Assembly (NCBI RefSeq): GCF_016518545.1
Contig: NZ_JACVTO010000005.1
Coordinates: 124,001 to 188,000, forward strand
Reading direction: 5' to 3'
Origin: Pseudomonas sp. S30
GTDB taxonomy: Bacteria > Pseudomonadota > Gammaproteobacteria > Pseudomonadales > Pseudomonadaceae
Length of the DNA: 64,000 nucleotides
A program made the translations under genes and the position numbers. Positions within the stretch are counted from its first letter, which is position 1; every line of letters begins with the position of its first letter. The notes beneath the pieces were generated by a model, which worked only from the letters and a program-made list of their open reading frames with translations, did no database searches and was not told where the DNA came from. Below, one piece after another: positions 22,101-34,103 of this stretch.

Positions 22101-25100
22101 GCTCCTGCTTGTGCAGGGCCTGAAGACGTGCCTCCTGACTGGCGTCGTCGAGGTCGCGCCAGTCTTGGTAGTCCAGCGAGGTGCTGCCGGGCTTGTGGAT
22201 GATCTGCAGCATGGCCTCGCCGGCGTTCCAGCTGAACGAGGCGCGCAGGGCTTCATGGCGAGCCACCACGGCCTGCCACGCCTGGGCGAAGCGCTGTGGG
22301 TCTAGGGCGCTGTTGATGCGGTAGCGGTCCTGCATGTAGTAGATGCCGGTGCCGGGTTCGAGCAGGGTATGCAGCAGCAAGCCTTCCTGCATGGGCGTCA
22401 GCGGATAGACGTCCTCGATCTGCGCGGCCGGCACCGGCAGCGCGTCGATCTGCTCCTGGGTCAAGCGCGCCAGGGGGAAGTCCGATGGGGTGAAGCTGCC
22501 GTGGCCGTCGATCAGGCAGTGCTCGATCAGCGCCAGCAGCTCCTGGCGGTAGCCCTCGGCCAACGCGGCGATGCTCTGCTCATCGTAGCGCTCGGTGCTG
22601 AAGGTCCAGCGCAGTTGCAAGGCGCCGCCATAGACCTGGCCGTCGACGCTGAGCCAGTTCGGCAGCGGCGCGTCCAGGTCGTGGGCCAGGCCCGCCGGTG
22701 CGTCGACGGGCAGGAACAGCGCTGCGTCGTCGAACTGCTGGTCGAACTGCCCCAGGTAGTTGAAGGTGATGCGTGCCTGGGGCAAGGCGGCCATGCATTC
22801 GCGGACCGGCGCATCGGCCAGGTAGCGCAGCACACCGTAGCCCAGCCCCTTGTGAGGGACCTGGCGCAGCTGCTCCTTGACCGCTTTGATCGACGCCGAA
22901 CGCGCCGCATGATCGTCACCCAGCACCGGGCTCAGGCTCAGGGGATAGGCATTGGTGAACCAGCCCACGCTGCGGGTCAGGTCGATGTCCTCGAACAACC
23001 CTTCGCGGCCATGGCCTTCGAGTTGCACCAGGGCGTGCGCTTCGCCACTCCAGCGGCACAGGGTGCGCGCCAGGGCGGTGAGCAGCAGGTCGTTGACCTG
23101 GGTGTGGTAAGCCGCGGGCGCCTGTTGCAGCAACTGGCGGGTCTGCTCGGCGTCCAGCGCCATGCTCAGGGTACGGGCATGCCGATGCAGGTTGCCGCCC
23201 TGGGGATGATCGCAGGGCAGCTCGCGGCCGATATCACCGAGTTGCGCCTGCCACCAGCCCAGTTCGTCACGCAGCGAGTCGCTGCCGGCATAGCTGGCCA
23301 GGCGCGCGGCCCAGTCGCCCATGGCATGGGTCTTGGCCGGCAGAGACTGGTCGCGGTACAGCGCCTGCAAGTCTTCAAGCAGCACGCGCCAGGATACGCC
23401 ATCGACCACCAGGTGATGGATGGCCAGCAACAGGCGTTGCTGTCCTGCCGCGTCGGTCAGCAAGAGCGCACGCAGCAACGGCCCCTGCGCCAGGTCGAGG
23501 CTGCGCTGGGCGTCGGTGTACAGGGCCTGGCAGTCGGCGAAATCGTCCACGGTCGCCGTCCACAGCAGCGGAGTGACCGTGGCGGCATAGTCGCCCTGCC
23601 AGTGCCCGGCCGATGCACTGAAGCGCAGGCGCAGGCTGTCGTGGTGCTCGACCAACGCCGCCAGCGCCTGCTCCAGAGCATCGGCTTCCAGCGGTTGACG
23701 CACCTGCAGCAGCACCGCCTGGTTCCAGTGTTGTGGCTGGGGCACCTGGGTTTCGAAGAACCAGTGCTGGATCGGCGTCAGGCCGATACGGCCCTGGCGC
23801 GCGCCCTGCTCGATCCGGGTGGGCGCCGCGCCCTGGGTGACCACGGCGGCCAGGGCCTGGATGGTCTGATGCTGGAACAGGTCACGCGGGGTGAACTGCA
23901 AGCCGAGCTGGCGTGCGCGGCTGACCACCTGGATCGACAGAATCGAGTCGCCGCCCAGTTCGAAGAAGTTGTCCTGCACGCCGACGCGAGGCAGGTTCAG
24001 CACCTCGCCCCAGACCTGTGCCAATTGCGCCTGTACGGGGCTGGACGGCGCCTGATAGCGCTGACCCGCCAGTTCAAGGTCCGGCGTGGGCAATGCGCGG
24101 CGGTCGAGCTTGCCGTTGCCCATCAGTGGCAGGCGCTCGAGCAGCAGCAGGTGCGCGGGCACCATGTAGTCCGGCAGGTGCTGACGCGCCTGGGCCTTGA
24201 CGGCGTCGCGCAGCTGCGCCTGGGTCTGCTCGTCGGCGGTGGCCTGGGCACAGACCAGATAGCCGACCAACTGCTTGCCGCCCGGGAGGTCGAGGGCCTG
24301 GACCACGGCCGCCTCGACGTCGGGGTGGGCGTGCAGGCGGCTTTCGATTTCGCCCAGCTCGATGCGGAACCCGCGAATCTTGACCTGTTGGTCGGCGCGA
24401 CCGATGTACTCCACCAGACCGTCGGCGCGCAGGCGCACCAGGTCACCCGTGCGGTACAGGCGCCCGCCGTCGTGGCTGAAGGGGTCGGCGACGAAACGTT
24501 CCGCCGTCAAGCCCGGACGATCGTGATAGCCCTGGGCGAGACCGGCGCCACCGATGTACAACTCGCCGATGCCACCCTGGGGCATGAGCGCCAGGTCTTC
24601 ATCGAGGATGTAGCCGGTGCGCGCCCCGATCAGGCGACCGATCGGCACGCTGCCGGCATCGTCGGGCAGCGTCTGCGGCGCCAGGCAGGCCAGTGGCATG
24701 ACCACGGTTTCGGTCGGGCCGTAGGCGTTGAAGAACTGTTGCGGCGCGAACGCCTGGCGGATGCGTTCCAGGTGCTCGCCGGTCAGTGCCTCGCCACCGG
24801 TGATCACCAGGCGCACCGGCAATCGCTCGCCACGGCTGCTCAGGTACTGGGCCAACTGGCTGCCGTAGCTGGGCGTGAAGCCCAGGATGCTCACCTGCTG
24901 CTCGCGCACCAGTTGGCAGATCTCTTCGGCGCCCCATTGCCCCTGGGCGCGCAGCACCACGCGAGCGCCGCACAGCAGCGGCGTGAGCAGGCGCTCGGTG
25001 GCCGCGTCGAAATTGATGGAGTAGAAATGCAGCTCGCAATCGTCGCTGCGCATGCCGAAGTCGACGATCACTGCCTGGCAGTGCATGGCGATCTCGCCAT

Positions 25101-28100
25101 GGCTGACCACCACGCCCTTGGGCTTACCGGTGGAGCCGGAGGTGTAGATCAGGTAGGCCTGATGCTGCGCCACATTGAGGTTGTCCAGCGGCGCATCGCT
25201 GTAGCCGGACAGCGTCGCCTCGCCCTGTTCAGGGCTCCAGGTGGCGACGTTCGACGGCAGCTCGCCCAGGGTGGCGAGCAGATCGCGTTGGGCGATCAGC
25301 AGCCCCAGGCGGCTGTCTTCGATCATGTAGTGCAGGCGCTCGACCGGGTATTCCGGGTCTAGCGGGACGTAGGCGCCGCCGGCCTTGAGGATGGCCAGCA
25401 ATCCCACGACCATCTCCAGCGAGCGTTCCAGGGCCAGCCCGACGCGCACCTGCGGACCGACACCGCGCTCGCGCAGGGCGCGGGCCAGGCGGTTGGCCTG
25501 CTGGTCGAGCTCGGCATAGGTCAGGTGGCGACCGGCGAAGGTCAATGCCCGCGCCTGCGGCGTGCGCTCGACCTGTGCCGCGAACAGACCATGCAGAGTC
25601 TGGTCCGGCTCGAAGTCCTGCTCGCCCTGCAACTGGCCGATCAGCGCCTGTTGCTCGGCGTCCGAGAGCATCGGCAACTGGCAAAGACGTTGTTGATCGT
25701 CGTCCAGCACCGCGCTCAGCAACTGTTGCAGATGCTCGGCCATGCGCGCGATGCGCGGCAGCTCGAAGAGGTCTTCGCTGTAGGTGAGGCAGCAACCCAG
25801 GCGACCGTCCAGGTCGGTGACCTCCAGGTACAGGTCGAACTTGGTGGCGCTGGCGTCGTTGACCAGGTAGTCCACCTGCATGCCGGCGAGGGTTCGGCTC
25901 TGCTGGAACGTCCAGCGCTGGACGTTGCACATCACCTGGAACAGGGGGTTGTAGGCGCTGCTGCGAGGCGGTTGCAATGCCTCGACCAGTTGATCGAAGG
26001 GCAGGTCCTGGTGCGATTGGCCGTCGATCACCGTCTGGCGGACCTGGTCGAGCACCGCTGCAGCGGTCATCTGCCCATCCAGCTCGCAACGCAGCACCTG
26101 GGTATTGAGGAAAGCGCCGATCAGCCCTTCGCTTTCCGGACGAATACGGTTGGCCACCGGCGCACCGATGCGCAGGTCGTGCTGGCCGCTGTAGCGGTGC
26201 AGAAGCACGGCCAGGGTCGCGGTCATGGTCATGAACAGGGTCAGGCCGTGGCGCGCGTTGAACGCATGCACACGCTCCACCAACGCCGGCTCCAGGTCGA
26301 AGCGGTACAGCGCGCCGCGATGGCTCTGCACGGCGGGCCGCGGACGGTCCGCCGGCAGGGCCAGCACCGGGTGCTCGTCGCCCAGGCGGTCTTTCCAGTA
26401 GGCCAACTGGCGCGCGCCCTCGCCGGCATCGAGCCACTGGCGCTGCCACACGCTGTAGTCCAGGTACTGGACCGGCAGTGGCGCCAGCGGCGACTCGCGC
26501 TCATCGACGAAGGCCTCATACAACTCGCCCAGCTCGCGGGCGAAAATGTCCATCGCCCAGCCTTCGGTGACGATGTGGTGCAGGGTCAGCACGAAGAAAT
26601 GCTCACGCTCCTGGGTCTTGGCCAGGCAGGCACGCAGCAGCGGGCCGCGCTCCAGGTCGAAGGGCTGGTGGGCCTGCTCGTCGGCCAATCGCTGCAGGCC
26701 CTGCTGGCGAGCCTCCGGTGCCAGGCTAGTGAAGTCCTGCCAGTGCAGGCGCACACCGGCATCCTCGGCCACGCACTGGTAAGGCTTGCCATCGACGCTG
26801 GGGAAGGTGGTGCGCAAGGTTTCGTGACGCACGATCAGCGCGTGCAGGGCCCGCTCGAAGGCGTCCACGTGCAAGGCGCCGCGCAGGCGGGCCATGCCGC
26901 CGACGTTGTACGCCGGGCTGTCGGGCTCCATCTGCCAGAGGAACCACATGCGCTGCTGGGAATACGACAACGGCACGGCCTGGCGGCGGTCGACGCGAGC
27001 GATCGGCCCTTGCAGGTTGCGCCCACCCGCTTGCTGGATGCGGGCGATCTCGGCGCAGAAGGCAGCCAGTTCGCTGGCATCGAACAAGGCCTTGAGCGGC
27101 AGCTCGACGTCGCAGGCCTGCCGGCAGCGCGAGACGATCTGGGTCGCCAGCAGCGAGTGACCGCCCAGGGCGAAGAAATCGTCGTGCAAGCCCACCTGCG
27201 GCAGGTTCAGCACTTCGCGCCAGATGGCCGCCACCTGCCGTTGCAGGGCAGTGGCGGGCTCGACATGCTCGCGTTGCTGCCAGGCGGGCGCCGGCAGCGC
27301 GCGGCGGTCGACCTTGCCGCTGGGCCCCAGCGGCATCTGCGCCACATGGATCAACTGGGTCGGCACCAGGTAGGCCGGCAGTTGCGCGGCCAGGAGGGCC
27401 TGCAGCTCAGCGCTGCGCTCGGCGCCGCTGTAGTAGCCGATCAGTTGCGCGCCCACGGCATCCTGGTGAACCAGCACCAGGGCCTGCTCAACGCCGGGCT
27501 GGTCGAGCAGCACGGCCTGGATCTCCTCCGGCTCGACGCGGAAACCGCGTACCTTGACCTGCTGGTCGACACGGCCCAGGTACTCCAGGGCCGCACCCTG
27601 GGGCCACCAGCGCGCGCGGTCGCCGCTGCGGTACAGGCGCTGGCCGTCGCCATCGGGTTGCGGCACGAAGCGTTCCGCGGTCAGGCCGGGACGTCCCAGG
27701 TAGCCACGGGCCAGGCCAGCGCCGCCCAGGCACAGCTCGCCCGGTACACCGGGCACCGTCAGCTCGAACTGATCATCCAGCACCCGGCACAGGACGTTGG
27801 CCAGGGGACGACCGATGGGCGAGCGCTCGCCATCCTCGCACTGGGCGTGCCAGTGGGTGACGTTGATCGCGGTTTCGGTCGGTCCATAGCGGTTATGCAG
27901 TTGCACCTGGGGCAGCAGCGCCAAGGTGCGGTCGCGCAGGCTGGCCGGCAGTGCCTCGCCGCCGGAGAATACGCGACGCAGGCTGCTGCAAGCTGCGGCC
28001 AATGGCTCCTGCACGAAAACCTGCAGCAGTGGCGGCACGAAGTGCAAGGTGGTCACGCCGTAACGCTGCACCAGCCCGGCGATGCGCTGCGGATCGCGGT

Positions 28101-31100
28101 GCTCGCCGGGCGCTGCGAGCACCAGGCGGCAGCCGTTGACCAGCGGCCAGAAACACTCCCATACCGAGACATCGAAGCTGATCGGTGCCTTCTGCAGCAG
28201 GACGTCGCTGGCGTCCAGCGCGTAGGTGGCCTGCATCCAGTGCAGACGCTCGGCCAGCGCCCCGTGGGTGTTGCCCACGCCCTTGGGCCGGCCGGTGGAG
28301 CCGGAGGTGTAGATGACGTAGGCCAGGTGCTCGGGTTCCAGGTGCAGGCCCGGCGCATGGCTTGGCCAGCTGTCTAGGTGCAGCTGGTCCAGGGCGATGG
28401 TGCTGACGCTCTCGACCTGCGGCGTGCGCTCGCCCAGGTGGCTCTGGCTCAGCAGCAGGCTGGCGCCGCAGTCGGCCAGCATGAAGGCCAGGCGCTCGGC
28501 GGGATAATCCACGTCCAGCGGCACGTAGGCGCCACCGGCCTTGAGGATCGCCAGCAAACCGATCAGCAACTGCGGCGAGCGCTCCACGGCGATGGCCACG
28601 CAGGTGTCCGGGCCGACGCCCTTGTCGCGCAGATAGTGGGCCAGGCGGTTGGCCTGCTGGTGCAGGCTGGCGTAGTCCATTTCGCCGCCATCCCAGGCCA
28701 GGGCGATGCGCTCGGGGGTCAGGCGGGCCTGTTCGTTGAGCTGCTCGACCAGCAGCGCGGCTGGGGGCTGCGCAGGCGCCTGCCCCCAGGCCAGCAGTTG
28801 ATCGCGGGCGCTGTCGTCGAGCAATCGCACCTCGCCGACCGGCAGGCCAGGCTCGGCGCACACCTGTTCGAGCAGGGCCAGCAGGTGACGCGCCAGGCGC
28901 TCGATGGTAGCCGCGTCGAACAGCTCGGCAGCGTAGTCCAGGGCCAGGGTCAGGCGGCCCTGGTGATCCTGCTCGCTGTGCAGTTGCAGGTCGAACTTGG
29001 CCTCGCGGCTATGCCAGGGCAGTTCTTCGGCGAGCAGGCCCGGCAGGCGTCGCAGGGCCGAGAGATCGCGCTGCTGGTGGTTGAACATCACCTGGAACAG
29101 GCCCTGCTCGCGCGCCTGCGGCAGTGCCTCGAGCAGTTGCTCGAAGGGCAGGTCCTGATGGGCCTGGGCATCGAGGGTGCGCTGACGTACCTGCGCCAGC
29201 AATTGCTCGAAGGGCGTGCGGCCGTCGAACTCGGCACGCAGGACCTGGGTGTTGATGAAGAATCCCACCAGGCCCTGGGTTTCCAGGCGTGGACGGTTGG
29301 CGTTGGGTACGCCGACGCGGATATCGCTCTGGCCGGTGTAGCGCTGCAGCACGGCCTGCCAGCCGGCCAGCAGCAGCATGAACAGGCTGGCCTGCTGCTC
29401 GCGGGCCAGCCGCTCCAGCGCCTGGCCCAAGGGTGCGGGCACTTTCAGGCTCAAGCGCTCGGCACGCCGGGTCTGCTGGGCGGTGCGTGGATGATCGGTA
29501 TACAGGTCCAGTACCGGTGCCTGGTCGCCCAGCGCGTTTTGCCAGAACTGCAACTGGCGCGCGCCCTCGCCTTCGGCCAGCCATTGGCGTTGCCAGGTGC
29601 CGTAGTCGGCGTAACCCAGGGCCAGCGGTGCCAGTGCCAAGGTCTGGCCCTGGCAATGGGCCGCATACAGGCGGGCGAATTCGTCGAGCAGGATATTCAG
29701 CGACCAGCCGTCGGCGACGATATGGTGCAAGGTGACCCACAGCTGATGCTCGTCATCGGCCAGGCGCACCAATGTCACGCGCAGCAGCGGGCCGTGGCAC
29801 AGGTCGAATGGCTGCACGGCCTCGCGCTCGCGCGCGGCGGCCACGTCCGCGGCCTCGGCGCCTTCGAGGTCCAGGTGTCGCAGGTCGAAGTCGGCCTTCG
29901 CCAGCACCTGTTGCAGCGCCTGGTCGCCGACCTGGCTGAAGCGGGTGCGCAGGGATTCGTGGCGATCCACCAGGGCCTGGAAACTGGCCTGCACGGCCAG
30001 CGGATCCAGGTCGCCACGCAAGCGCAGCCCGGCCGGGATGTTGTAGGCGGCCGAGTGCGGCTCCAGTTGCCACGTCAGCCACAGGCGATGCTGTGCCAGC
30101 GACTGGGGCAGCGCGCGAGCGCGGTCCAGGGTGGCGATGGCTTTGGCGCCCTCTGCGCCCTGCCCGCCCTGCGCCAGCAAGGTCTCGACCGCTGCGGTGT
30201 AGTCCGCCAGCACAGGCGCTTCGAACAGCGTGCGCAGGCCCAGGGCGATGCCCAGTTCATCGGACAGCCGCGCCGTCACCTGGGCGGCGGCGATGGAGTT
30301 GCCGCCCAGCAGCAGGAAGTGATCGTCGGCCGCCACCGACTCGACGCCCAGTAGCTCGCACCACAGGGCGGCGATCCGCGCTTGCAGGGCATCGCCGCTC
30401 GCGACCGGCTTACGCGCCTGCTCCGGCAGAGGGAAGCGGGCATAGCAGTCCAGGCTGCCATCTTCCATGCGCAAACGGCAGGCCGAGCGCTGCAACTTGC
30501 CGCTGGAGGTCTTGGGCAGCGCACCGGGATTGAGCAGCAGCACCACGGCCGGCGCCTGGCGGCAGGCGTCGGCGATCACCTGGCGCAGGGTCTTGATCAG
30601 GCTGTCGGCGGACTGCGCCTTCTGCACGTTACGGCTGATTTCCACCGCGACACCGATGCCCTCCTCACCACCGTCATCTACGGCGAACACGGCTACGCGG
30701 CCTTTGCGCAGCACAGGAACTTCAGATTCGAGCGTTTTTTCCAGGTCCTGCGGGTACAGGTTCTGCCCCCGGACTATGAGCATGTCCTTCAGACGCCCGG
30801 TGACGAACAACTCGCCAGCGCGCATGAAGCCCAGATCGCCGGTGCGCAACCAGGTGTGGCCGTCGCGCTGGACGAAGGTCCGCGCGCTGGCCTCGGGATT
30901 GCGCCAGTAGCCGTGGGCGATGCTGGGGCCGCACGCCCAGATCTCGCCGACCTGACCCTCGCCGAGCAGGCTCAGGTGCTGCGGGTCGACGATCTGCACG
31001 CCGTGACCCGGCTGCGCATAGCCGCAACTCATCAGCACGCTGCCCGCGCCGGGCTCGGCCCGGTTGGCGGCGAAGGCGGCAGCGTCCAGTTCCAGGGCCG

Positions 31101-32139
31101 CGATGCCCTGACCCCGGCGACTACCGCTGACGAACAGGGTCGCCTCCGCCAGGCCGTAGCTGGCGAAGTAGCTGCTCGACTGGAAACCGCAGGCGGCGAA
31201 CCTGTCGGCGAAGGTGACCAGGCTGTCCTGGCGGATCGGCTCGGAACCCGAATACGCCACTCGCCAGCGGCTGAGGTCGAGCCCGGCCAGTGCCGCGTCG
31301 CTGACCCGCTCGCTGCACAGTCGGTAGGCGAAATCGGGGCCACCACTGATGGTACCGCCGTACTCGCTGATCGCCTGCAACCAGCGCAGCGGGCGGGCGA
31401 GGAAGTACCCAGGCGACATCAGCACGCACGGCACGCCACTGAAGATCGGCTGCAACAGGCCGCCGATCAGCCCCATGTCGTGGTACAGCGGCAGCCAACT
31501 GACGATGACATCGTCGGGATTCAGGTCGATGCCGAAGCCTTGGCGAATCAGTTGCTCGTTGGCGACCAGATTGCCGTGGCTGACCTGCACGCCCTTGGGT
31601 AGCGCAGTGGAGCCGGAGGTGTACTGCAGGAAGGCGATGTCGTCGGCGCCCAATGCCGGCGCCTGCCAGTGGCCGGCCAGGTCAGGTGCCAGCCGATCGA
31701 CCGCCAGCAGCGCCGGCGCATCCTCTGCCGCCAGCGCGTCGAGCCCCTGCAGGCTGTCGTGCAGCGCCTGGACGGTGAGTAGCAGGCGCGGCTCGGCGTC
31801 GGCGATGATCGACAGCAGGCGCTGCTGATGGTGCTGGCGCGCAGACTCCGGTGGATAGGCCGGCACGGCGATGACGCCGGCATACAGGCAGCCGAAGAAT
31901 GCCGCGACGTAGTCCGCCCCGCTGGGGAACAGCAGGACCGCGCGGTCACCCAGCCCCGCCCGGGCTTGCAGGGCGGCGGCGATGGTGCGCGCACGCAGGT
32001 CCAGTTCACGGTAGCTGAGCACCACCTGTTCGCGCGGATCGTCGGCGAGAAAGCGCAAGGCGATCCGGTCCGGTGTAGCCAGGGCGCGTTGCGCCAGGGC
32101 CTGGACCAGCGTGAGCGGGAGTTCGAAGGCGTCCGTCAT
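19180..32139 (-). CDS. pvdL: Pyoverdine chromophore synthetase PvdL
   Basis: A 4319-residue NRPS. Order by approximate residue: fatty acyl-AMP ligase (1-570; [11 protein letters not shown]), ACP (Ser615, GGNSIAAAQ), C1 (HHIVADG ~805), A1 (1130-1610), T1 (Ser ~1660), C2 (HHIVTEG ~1855), A2 (2170-2685), T2 (GGDSILSIQ ~2731), epimerisation domain (HHLVVDG ~2910; [10 protein letters not shown]), C3 (~3240), A3 (3700-4205), T3 (Ser ~4258). There is no thioesterase, as expected for the initiating synthetase. This matches PvdL, which acylates and joins L-Glu, D-Tyr and diaminobutyrate. By eye the A3 specificity residues read D-I-W-E-L-T-A-D-D, the known diaminobutyrate code. The ATG at 32137-32139 precedes the ligase domain. 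Confidence 0.96.
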   Translation of the reverse strand: MTDAFELPLTLVQALAQRALATPDRIALRFLADDPREQVVLSYRELDLRARTIAAALQARAGLGDRAVLLFPSGADYVAAFFGCLYAGVIAVPAYPPESARQHHQQRLLSIIADAEPRLLLTVQALHDSLQGLDALAAEDAPALLAVDRLAPDLAGHWQAPALGADDIAFLQYTSGSTALPKGVQVSHGNLVANEQLIRQGFGIDLNPDDVIVSWLPLYHDMGLIGGLLQPIFSGVPCVLMSPGYFLARPLRWLQAISEYGGTISGGPDFAYRLCSERVSDAALAGLDLSRWRVAYSGSEPIRQDSLVTFADRFAACGFQSSSYFASYGLAEATLFVSGSRRGQGIAALELDAAAFAANRAEPGAGSVLMSCGYAQPGHGVQIVDPQHLSLLGEGQVGEIWACGPSIAHGYWRNPEASARTFVQRDGHTWLRTGDLGFMRAGELFVTGRLKDMLIVRGQNLYPQDLEKTLESEVPVLRKGRVAVFAVDDGGEEGIGVAVEISRNVQKAQSADSLIKTLRQVIADACRQAPAVVLLLNPGALPKTSSGKLQRSACRLRMEDGSLDCYARFPLPEQARKPVASGDALQARIAALWCELLGVESVAADDHFLLLGGNSIAAAQVTARLSDELGIALGLRTLFEAPVLADYTAAVETLLAQGGQGAEGAKAIATLDRARALPQSLAQHRLWLTWQLEPHSAAYNIPAGLRLRGDLDPLAVQASFQALVDRHESLRTRFSQVGDQALQQVLAKADFDLRHLDLEGAEAADVAAAREREAVQPFDLCHGPLLRVTLVRLADDEHQLWVTLHHIVADGWSLNILLDEFARLYAAHCQGQTLALAPLALGYADYGTWQRQWLAEGEGARQLQFWQNALGDQAPVLDLYTDHPRTAQQTRRAERLSLKVPAPLGQALERLAREQQASLFMLLLAGWQAVLQRYTGQSDIRVGVPNANRPRLETQGLVGFFINTQVLRAEFDGRTPFEQLLAQVRQRTLDAQAHQDLPFEQLLEALPQAREQGLFQVMFNHQQRDLSALRRLPGLLAEELPWHSREAKFDLQLHSEQDHQGRLTLALDYAAELFDAATIERLARHLLALLEQVCAEPGLPVGEVRLLDDSARDQLLAWGQAPAQPPAALLVEQLNEQARLTPERIALAWDGGEMDYASLHQQANRLAHYLRDKGVGPDTCVAIAVERSPQLLIGLLAILKAGGAYVPLDVDYPAERLAFMLADCGASLLLSQSHLGERTPQVESVSTIALDQLHLDSWPSHAPGLHLEPEHLAYVIYTSGSTGRPKGVGNTHGALAERLHWMQATYALDASDVLLQKAPISFDVSVWECFWPLVNGCRLVLAAPGEHRDPQRIAGLVQRYGVTTLHFVPPLLQVFVQEPLAAACSSLRRVFSGGEALPASLRDRTLALLPQVQLHNRYGPTETAINVTHWHAQCEDGERSPIGRPLANVLCRVLDDQFELTVPGVPGELCLGGAGLARGYLGRPGLTAERFVPQPDGDGQRLYRSGDRARWWPQGAALEYLGRVDQQVKVRGFRVEPEEIQAVLLDQPGVEQALVLVHQDAVGAQLIGYYSGAERSAELQALLAAQLPAYLVPTQLIHVAQMPLGPSGKVDRRALPAPAWQQREHVEPATALQRQVAAIWREVLNLPQVGLHDDFFALGGHSLLATQIVSRCRQACDVELPLKALFDASELAAFCAEIARIQQAGGRNLQGPIARVDRRQAVPLSYSQQRMWFLWQMEPDSPAYNVGGMARLRGALHVDAFERALHALIVRHETLRTTFPSVDGKPYQCVAEDAGVRLHWQDFTSLAPEARQQGLQRLADEQAHQPFDLERGPLLRACLAKTQEREHFFVLTLHHIVTEGWAMDIFARELGELYEAFVDERESPLAPLPVQYLDYSVWQRQWLDAGEGARQLAYWKDRLGDEHPVLALPADRPRPAVQSHRGALYRFDLEPALVERVHAFNARHGLTLFMTMTATLAVLLHRYSGQHDLRIGAPVANRIRPESEGLIGAFLNTQVLRCELDGQMTAAAVLDQVRQTVIDGQSHQDLPFDQLVEALQPPRSSAYNPLFQVMCNVQRWTFQQSRTLAGMQVDYLVNDASATKFDLYLEVTDLDGRLGCCLTYSEDLFELPRIARMAEHLQQLLSAVLDDDQQRLCQLPMLSDAEQQALIGQLQGEQDFEPDQTLHGLFAAQVERTPQARALTFAGRHLTYAELDQQANRLARALRERGVGPQVRVGLALERSLEMVVGLLAILKAGGAYVPLDPEYPVERLHYMIEDSRLGLLIAQRDLLATLGELPSNVATWSPEQGEATLSGYSDAPLDNLNVAQHQAYLIYTSGSTGKPKGVVVSHGEIAMHCQAVIVDFGMRSDDCELHFYSINFDAATERLLTPLLCGARVVLRAQGQWGAEEICQLVREQQVSILGFTPSYGSQLAQYLSSRGERLPVRLVITGGEALTGEHLERIRQAFAPQQFFNAYGPTETVVMPLACLAPQTLPDDAGSVPIGRLIGARTGYILDEDLALMPQGGIGELYIGGAGLAQGYHDRPGLTAERFVADPFSHDGGRLYRTGDLVRLRADGLVEYIGRADQQVKIRGFRIELGEIESRLHAHPDVEAAVVQALDLPGGKQLVGYLVCAQATADEQTQAQLRDAVKAQARQHLPDYMVPAHLLLLERLPLMGNGKLDRRALPTPDLELAGQRYQAPSSPVQAQLAQVWGEVLNLPRVGVQDNFFELGGDSILSIQVVSRARQLGLQFTPRDLFQHQTIQALAAVVTQGAAPTRIEQGARQGRIGLTPIQHWFFETQVPQPQHWNQAVLLQVRQPLEADALEQALAALVEHHDSLRLRFSASAGHWQGDYAATVTPLLWTATVDDFADCQALYTDAQRSLDLAQGPLLRALLLTDAAGQQRLLLAIHHLVVDGVSWRVLLEDLQALYRDQSLPAKTHAMGDWAARLASYAGSDSLRDELGWWQAQLGDIGRELPCDHPQGGNLHRHARTLSMALDAEQTRQLLQQAPAAYHTQVNDLLLTALARTLCRWSGEAHALVQLEGHGREGLFEDIDLTRSVGWFTNAYPLSLSPVLGDDHAARSASIKAVKEQLRQVPHKGLGYGVLRYLADAPVRECMAALPQARITFNYLGQFDQQFDDAALFLPVDAPAGLAHDLDAPLPNWLSVDGQVYGGALQLRWTFSTERYDEQSIAALAEGYRQELLALIEHCLIDGHGSFTPSDFPLARLTQEQIDALPVPAAQIEDVYPLTPMQEGLLLHTLLEPGTGIYYMQDRYRINSALDPQRFAQAWQAVVARHEALRASFSWNAGEAMLQIIHKPGSTSLDYQDWRDLDDASQEARLQALHKQEREAGFELLREAPFHLRLVRVAEHGYWFMMSNHHILIDAWCRSLLMNDFFELYQALGEGRQAQLPVPPRYRDYISWLQRQDLDEARQWWQTNLAGFERATAIPSDRPLRHDHAGDGMIVGDCLTRLEPSQGARLRELAQAHQLTVNTFAQAAWALVLARYSGERDVLFGVTVAGRPVSLPQMQRTVGLFINSVALRVQLPAAGERLSVRHWLQGLLERNMQLREYEYLPLVAIQECSELPKGQALFDSLFVFENAPVESNVLDHAQHLNASSDSGRTHTNFPLTAVCYPGDDLGLHLSFDQRYFDYSTVERLLAEFKRLLLALVDGLEGDMDALPLLGAEEQHFLLQTCNRSARSYPLEQSYVQLFEARVAAHPQRTVARCLEASYDYAGLNLAANRLGHALATAGVAVDQPVALLAERGLPLLGMIVGSFKAGAGYLPLDPGLPAARLQRIVELSQTPVLVCTAACAEQARQLLDSLGDTRRPALLVWEDVQSSQSASHNPGIHSGPDNLAYVIYTSGSTGLPKGVMVEQRGMLNNQLSKVPYLALDEADVIAQTASQSFDISVWQFLAAPLFGGCVEIVPNDLAHDPQGLLNHVQRSGITVLESVPSLIQGMLANDHQALDGLRWMLPTGEAMPPELAAQWLERYPGIGLVNAYGPAECSDDVAFFQVDAASTQGSYLPIGTPTDNNRLYLYGEEQTLVALGAVGELCVAGTGVGRGYVGDPVRTALAFVPHPHGAPGERLYRTGDLARRRVDGVLEYVGRIDHQVKIRGYRIELGEIEARLHEQPELRDVAVGVQEGANGKHLVGYLVAHQDVTADATLLDQLKQRLRAELPEYMVPLHWGWFDQLPHNANGKLDRKALPAIDIGAQQTQAYLAPRSELEATLAGIWAEVLKLERVGVRDNFFELGGHSLLATQIASRVQKRLQLNVPLRAMFECSTVEELAVYVEGLQGSALDDRKVDRLSDLMAALEGL

Positions 32140-32232
32140 GGAATGTTCCTGCCAGTGTCTGGGTAGGGCGGGCCGCGACCGCGTCCGGTGCGAACGGGCG
32201 GCAATGGGCGGCGGCTGGATGTACACAGGGGA

Positions 32233-32257
32233 ACGGATGGGCAGGGCAAATAATTAG
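32233..32257 (-). promoter_or_regulatory. PvdS-dependent (iron-starvation box) promoter of pvdL
   Basis: Read leftward: CTAATT (32257-32252), exactly 16 bp, then CGT (32235-32233). The known PvdS consensus is (G/C)TAAAT-N16-CGT, so only one base of the -35 part differs. Position and direction fit pvdL. Confidence 0.75.
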
Positions 32258-32352
32258 CGCCGTCGCCAAGCCGTCAAGCAGGCTTCACACGACGGTCACG
32301 CAGGCAGCGCAGCTTATATCGGGAACGAATAGAGACTCACTCACTTCTGTAT

Positions 32353-32379
32353 TTGACAATCATTATCATTACGAATAAT
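32353..32379 (+). promoter_or_regulatory. pvdS promoter with overlapping Fur-box-like sequence
   Basis: TTGACA (32353-32358) and an AATAAT-type -10 (32374-32379) or TAATTT (32376-32381) lie upstream of pvdS. AATCATTATC (32358-32367) is identical to half of the 19-bp Fur box; full 19-bp alignments score about 14 of 19. Ferric Fur would block this promoter in iron-rich cells. Confidence 0.65.
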
Positions 32380-32447
32380 TTGTCGCACGTTGCAGGGAGC
32401 GCACCGTCACGCAGTGCCCCCTTTCTTTCAGAGACAAGGTGACTTCC

Positions 32448-33017
32448 ATGGCGGAACAACTATCCACAAGTAAGTGCGATTCACCACTGCTCCAGGCATT
32501 CGTCGACAACCGCAGCATCCTCGTGAAGATCGCCGCCCGCATCACCGGGTGCCGTTCGCGCGCCGAGGATGTGGTGCAGGACGCGTTCTTCCGACTCGGC
32601 TCGGCCCCGCAGATCACGTCGTCGTTCAAGGCCCAACTCAGCTACCTGTTCCAGATCGTGCGCAACCTGGCCATCGACCACTATCGCAAGCAGGCGATGG
32701 AGCTGAAGTATTCAGGCAGCGAGGAAGAAGGCCTGAACGTGGTGATCCAGAATGCCTCGCCCGAAGCCACCCACATCAACCTCACCACGCTGGAGCACAT
32801 CGCCGACTCGCTCGACGAACTGCCCAAGCGCACCCGTTACGCCTTCGAGATGTATCGCCTGCACGGCGTGCCGCAGAAGGACATCGCCAAGGAACTCGGC
32901 GTCTCGCCGACGCTGGTCAACTTCATGATCCGCGATGCCCTGATCCACTGCCGCAAGAACAGCCGCCAGGCCGAATACGATCAAGCCGGCGAGTCGTCGA
33001 GTCTGCGGCGCCGCTAG
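32448..33017 (+). CDS. pvdS: Iron-starvation ECF sigma factor PvdS
   Basis: A 189-residue ECF sigma factor starting MAEQLSTSKCDSPLLQAFVD. Region 2 includes CRSRAEDVVQDAFFRL and FKAQLSYLFQIVRNLAIDHY; region 4 includes MYRLHGVPQKDIAKELGVS. It closely follows P. aeruginosa PvdS; P. putida orthologues are named PfrI or PbrA. It directs RNA polymerase to pyoverdine promoters and is normally held by the anti-sigma FpvR. A GTG three codons upstream is possible, but AAGGTG is well spaced for the ATG at 32448. Confidence 0.93.
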   Translation: MAEQLSTSKCDSPLLQAFVDNRSILVKIAARITGCRSRAEDVVQDAFFRLGSAPQITSSFKAQLSYLFQIVRNLAIDHYRKQAMELKYSGSEEEGLNVVIQNASPEATHINLTTLEHIADSLDELPKRTRYAFEMYRLHGVPQKDIAKELGVSPTLVNFMIRDALIHCRKNSRQAEYDQAGESSSLRRR

Positions 33018-33089
33018 TGCGCTCTGGCCCCTCACCGGCAAACGACGGCCTGCCCGCTTTACCCCACCGCTATGGCATGCGCCCGGGCT

Positions 33090-33893
33090 TCACTGCCGGG
33101 GCGGCGCCTGCACGGTGATGCGGTAGGGATCGAACAACGTGGCCAGGGCGCCACGTTCGCGCAGCCGCTGCATGAGTTGCGCGAAGGCCTCGGCGCTGAT
33201 CGGAGCACCGGGGCGCAGCAGCGCATAGTGGTGATAGACCTGATCGACCCGCTCCGAAGCCAGCAGCTCCTGGGCCTTGGACGGATTACGCCGCAAGTAG
33301 TCGCTCAGGTACGAGCGGGTCACCAGGGCGATGTCGGCGCGGCCATGCTGGACCATCGACAGGTTGCTGTCATGGGAATAGGTCAGGTTGGCCTGGAAGG
33401 TCTTCTTCAGGTATTCAGGGTCGGAATTGAAGCCGGCGAAGGCATAGTGGTAGCCGTTGAACAACGCCAGACGCTTGTCCTCGAGCTCGTCGAAGTAATG
33501 CTGATCGCGCCCCGGCTGTCGGCGGGCAACGAAGATCTCGGCGTCCTCGAGGCCCATGTCGACCGCGGTATGGGCGATCTTCTGCCAGCCCCACTGCGGA
33601 TTCTCGAACACCGCCATGTCGGTGCGATGCTGCTGGAAATCGCCGAACCGACGCGGAATCGAGGTGGGCACCAGCACGAAGCGATAGCCGGCCTGCAACT
33701 GGTTCAGCGCCTCGGCCAGTTGCGGCAGCAGGCCGGTGTCCGCGCCCTGCTCGGGGCGAACCGTGTACGGCGGGAAGTGCGCCGCGCCGATGCGCACCTC
33801 CACCACGTCGGCAGCATGGGCGCCTGCGCCCAGGCACGAGACAGCGAGCATCAGCAGCGATGGCAGGGCCCGCAGGCCAGACAGGGGTGTCAC
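33090..33893 (-). CDS. Periplasmic solute-binding protein, family 3
   Basis: A 267-residue secreted protein with a likely signal peptide (LRALPSLLMLAVSCLGAGAHA) and a type 3 solute-binding fold (VRIGAAHFPPYTVRPEQG; TDMAVFENPQWGW; GRADIALVTRSYL). The only start that keeps a full signal peptide is GTG at 33891-33893; the ribosome site is weak. No transporter permease or ATPase is adjacent, so it may serve a distant ABC transporter or act as an orphan sensor-type binding protein. The ligand cannot be told, although amino acids are common for the family. Confidence 0.8.
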   Translation of the reverse strand: MTPLSGLRALPSLLMLAVSCLGAGAHAADVVEVRIGAAHFPPYTVRPEQGADTGLLPQLAEALNQLQAGYRFVLVPTSIPRRFGDFQQHRTDMAVFENPQWGWQKIAHTAVDMGLEDAEIFVARRQPGRDQHYFDELEDKRLALFNGYHYAFAGFNSDPEYLKKTFQANLTYSHDSNLSMVQHGRADIALVTRSYLSDYLRRNPSKAQELLASERVDQVYHHYALLRPGAPISAEAFAQLMQRLRERGALATLFDPYRITVQAPPRQ

Positions 33894-33928
33894 GTGGGGC
33901 ACTCGATCACGCGGTGTTGAACTCGGTG

Positions 33929-33947
33929 CGCCTAAGCTAGGCGTTTT
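33929..33947. repeat. Small palindrome upstream of the solute-binding-protein gene
   Basis: CGCCTA-AGC-TAGGCG followed by TTTT on the plus strand. No plus-strand gene ends here, so it is more likely an operator or chance than a terminator. Confidence 0.3.
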
Positions 33948-34103
33948 CCCATCAGGGCACAACTGCTGGATGCGGCAAAGTAGAGGCAATTTGCCAGGGG
34001 ATGCCCTAAGGGTCACGGATTGGCTACGCTCTAGGAGCCCGCGACCTGGCCTGGCCAGCGTCATCCATGTCGCGGCCCACAGCGTCTTGCAAGGGAGCCT
34101 GGT

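Larger units (their letters stand above)
32140..32447. other. Divergent pvdL-pvdS regulatory region (308 bp)
   Basis: There is no gene here. Reading left from the pvdS side it holds the Fur-box-like pvdS promoter (32353-32379), then the PvdS-type pvdL promoter (32233-32257), then about 95 bp of pvdL leader. The part around 32340-32395 is clearly AT-richer than its surroundings. Confidence 0.7.

Noticed and set aside
19579..30354. Several 650-1000-codon open frames antisense to pvdL
   Set aside because: They mirror pvdL codons, have low-complexity His/Gln/Leu-rich translations and no domains. pvdL is supported over its whole length.
33929..33947. Stem plus TTTT as an intrinsic terminator
   Set aside because: The T-run points along the plus strand, where no gene ends; the palindrome lies upstream of two divergent genes.
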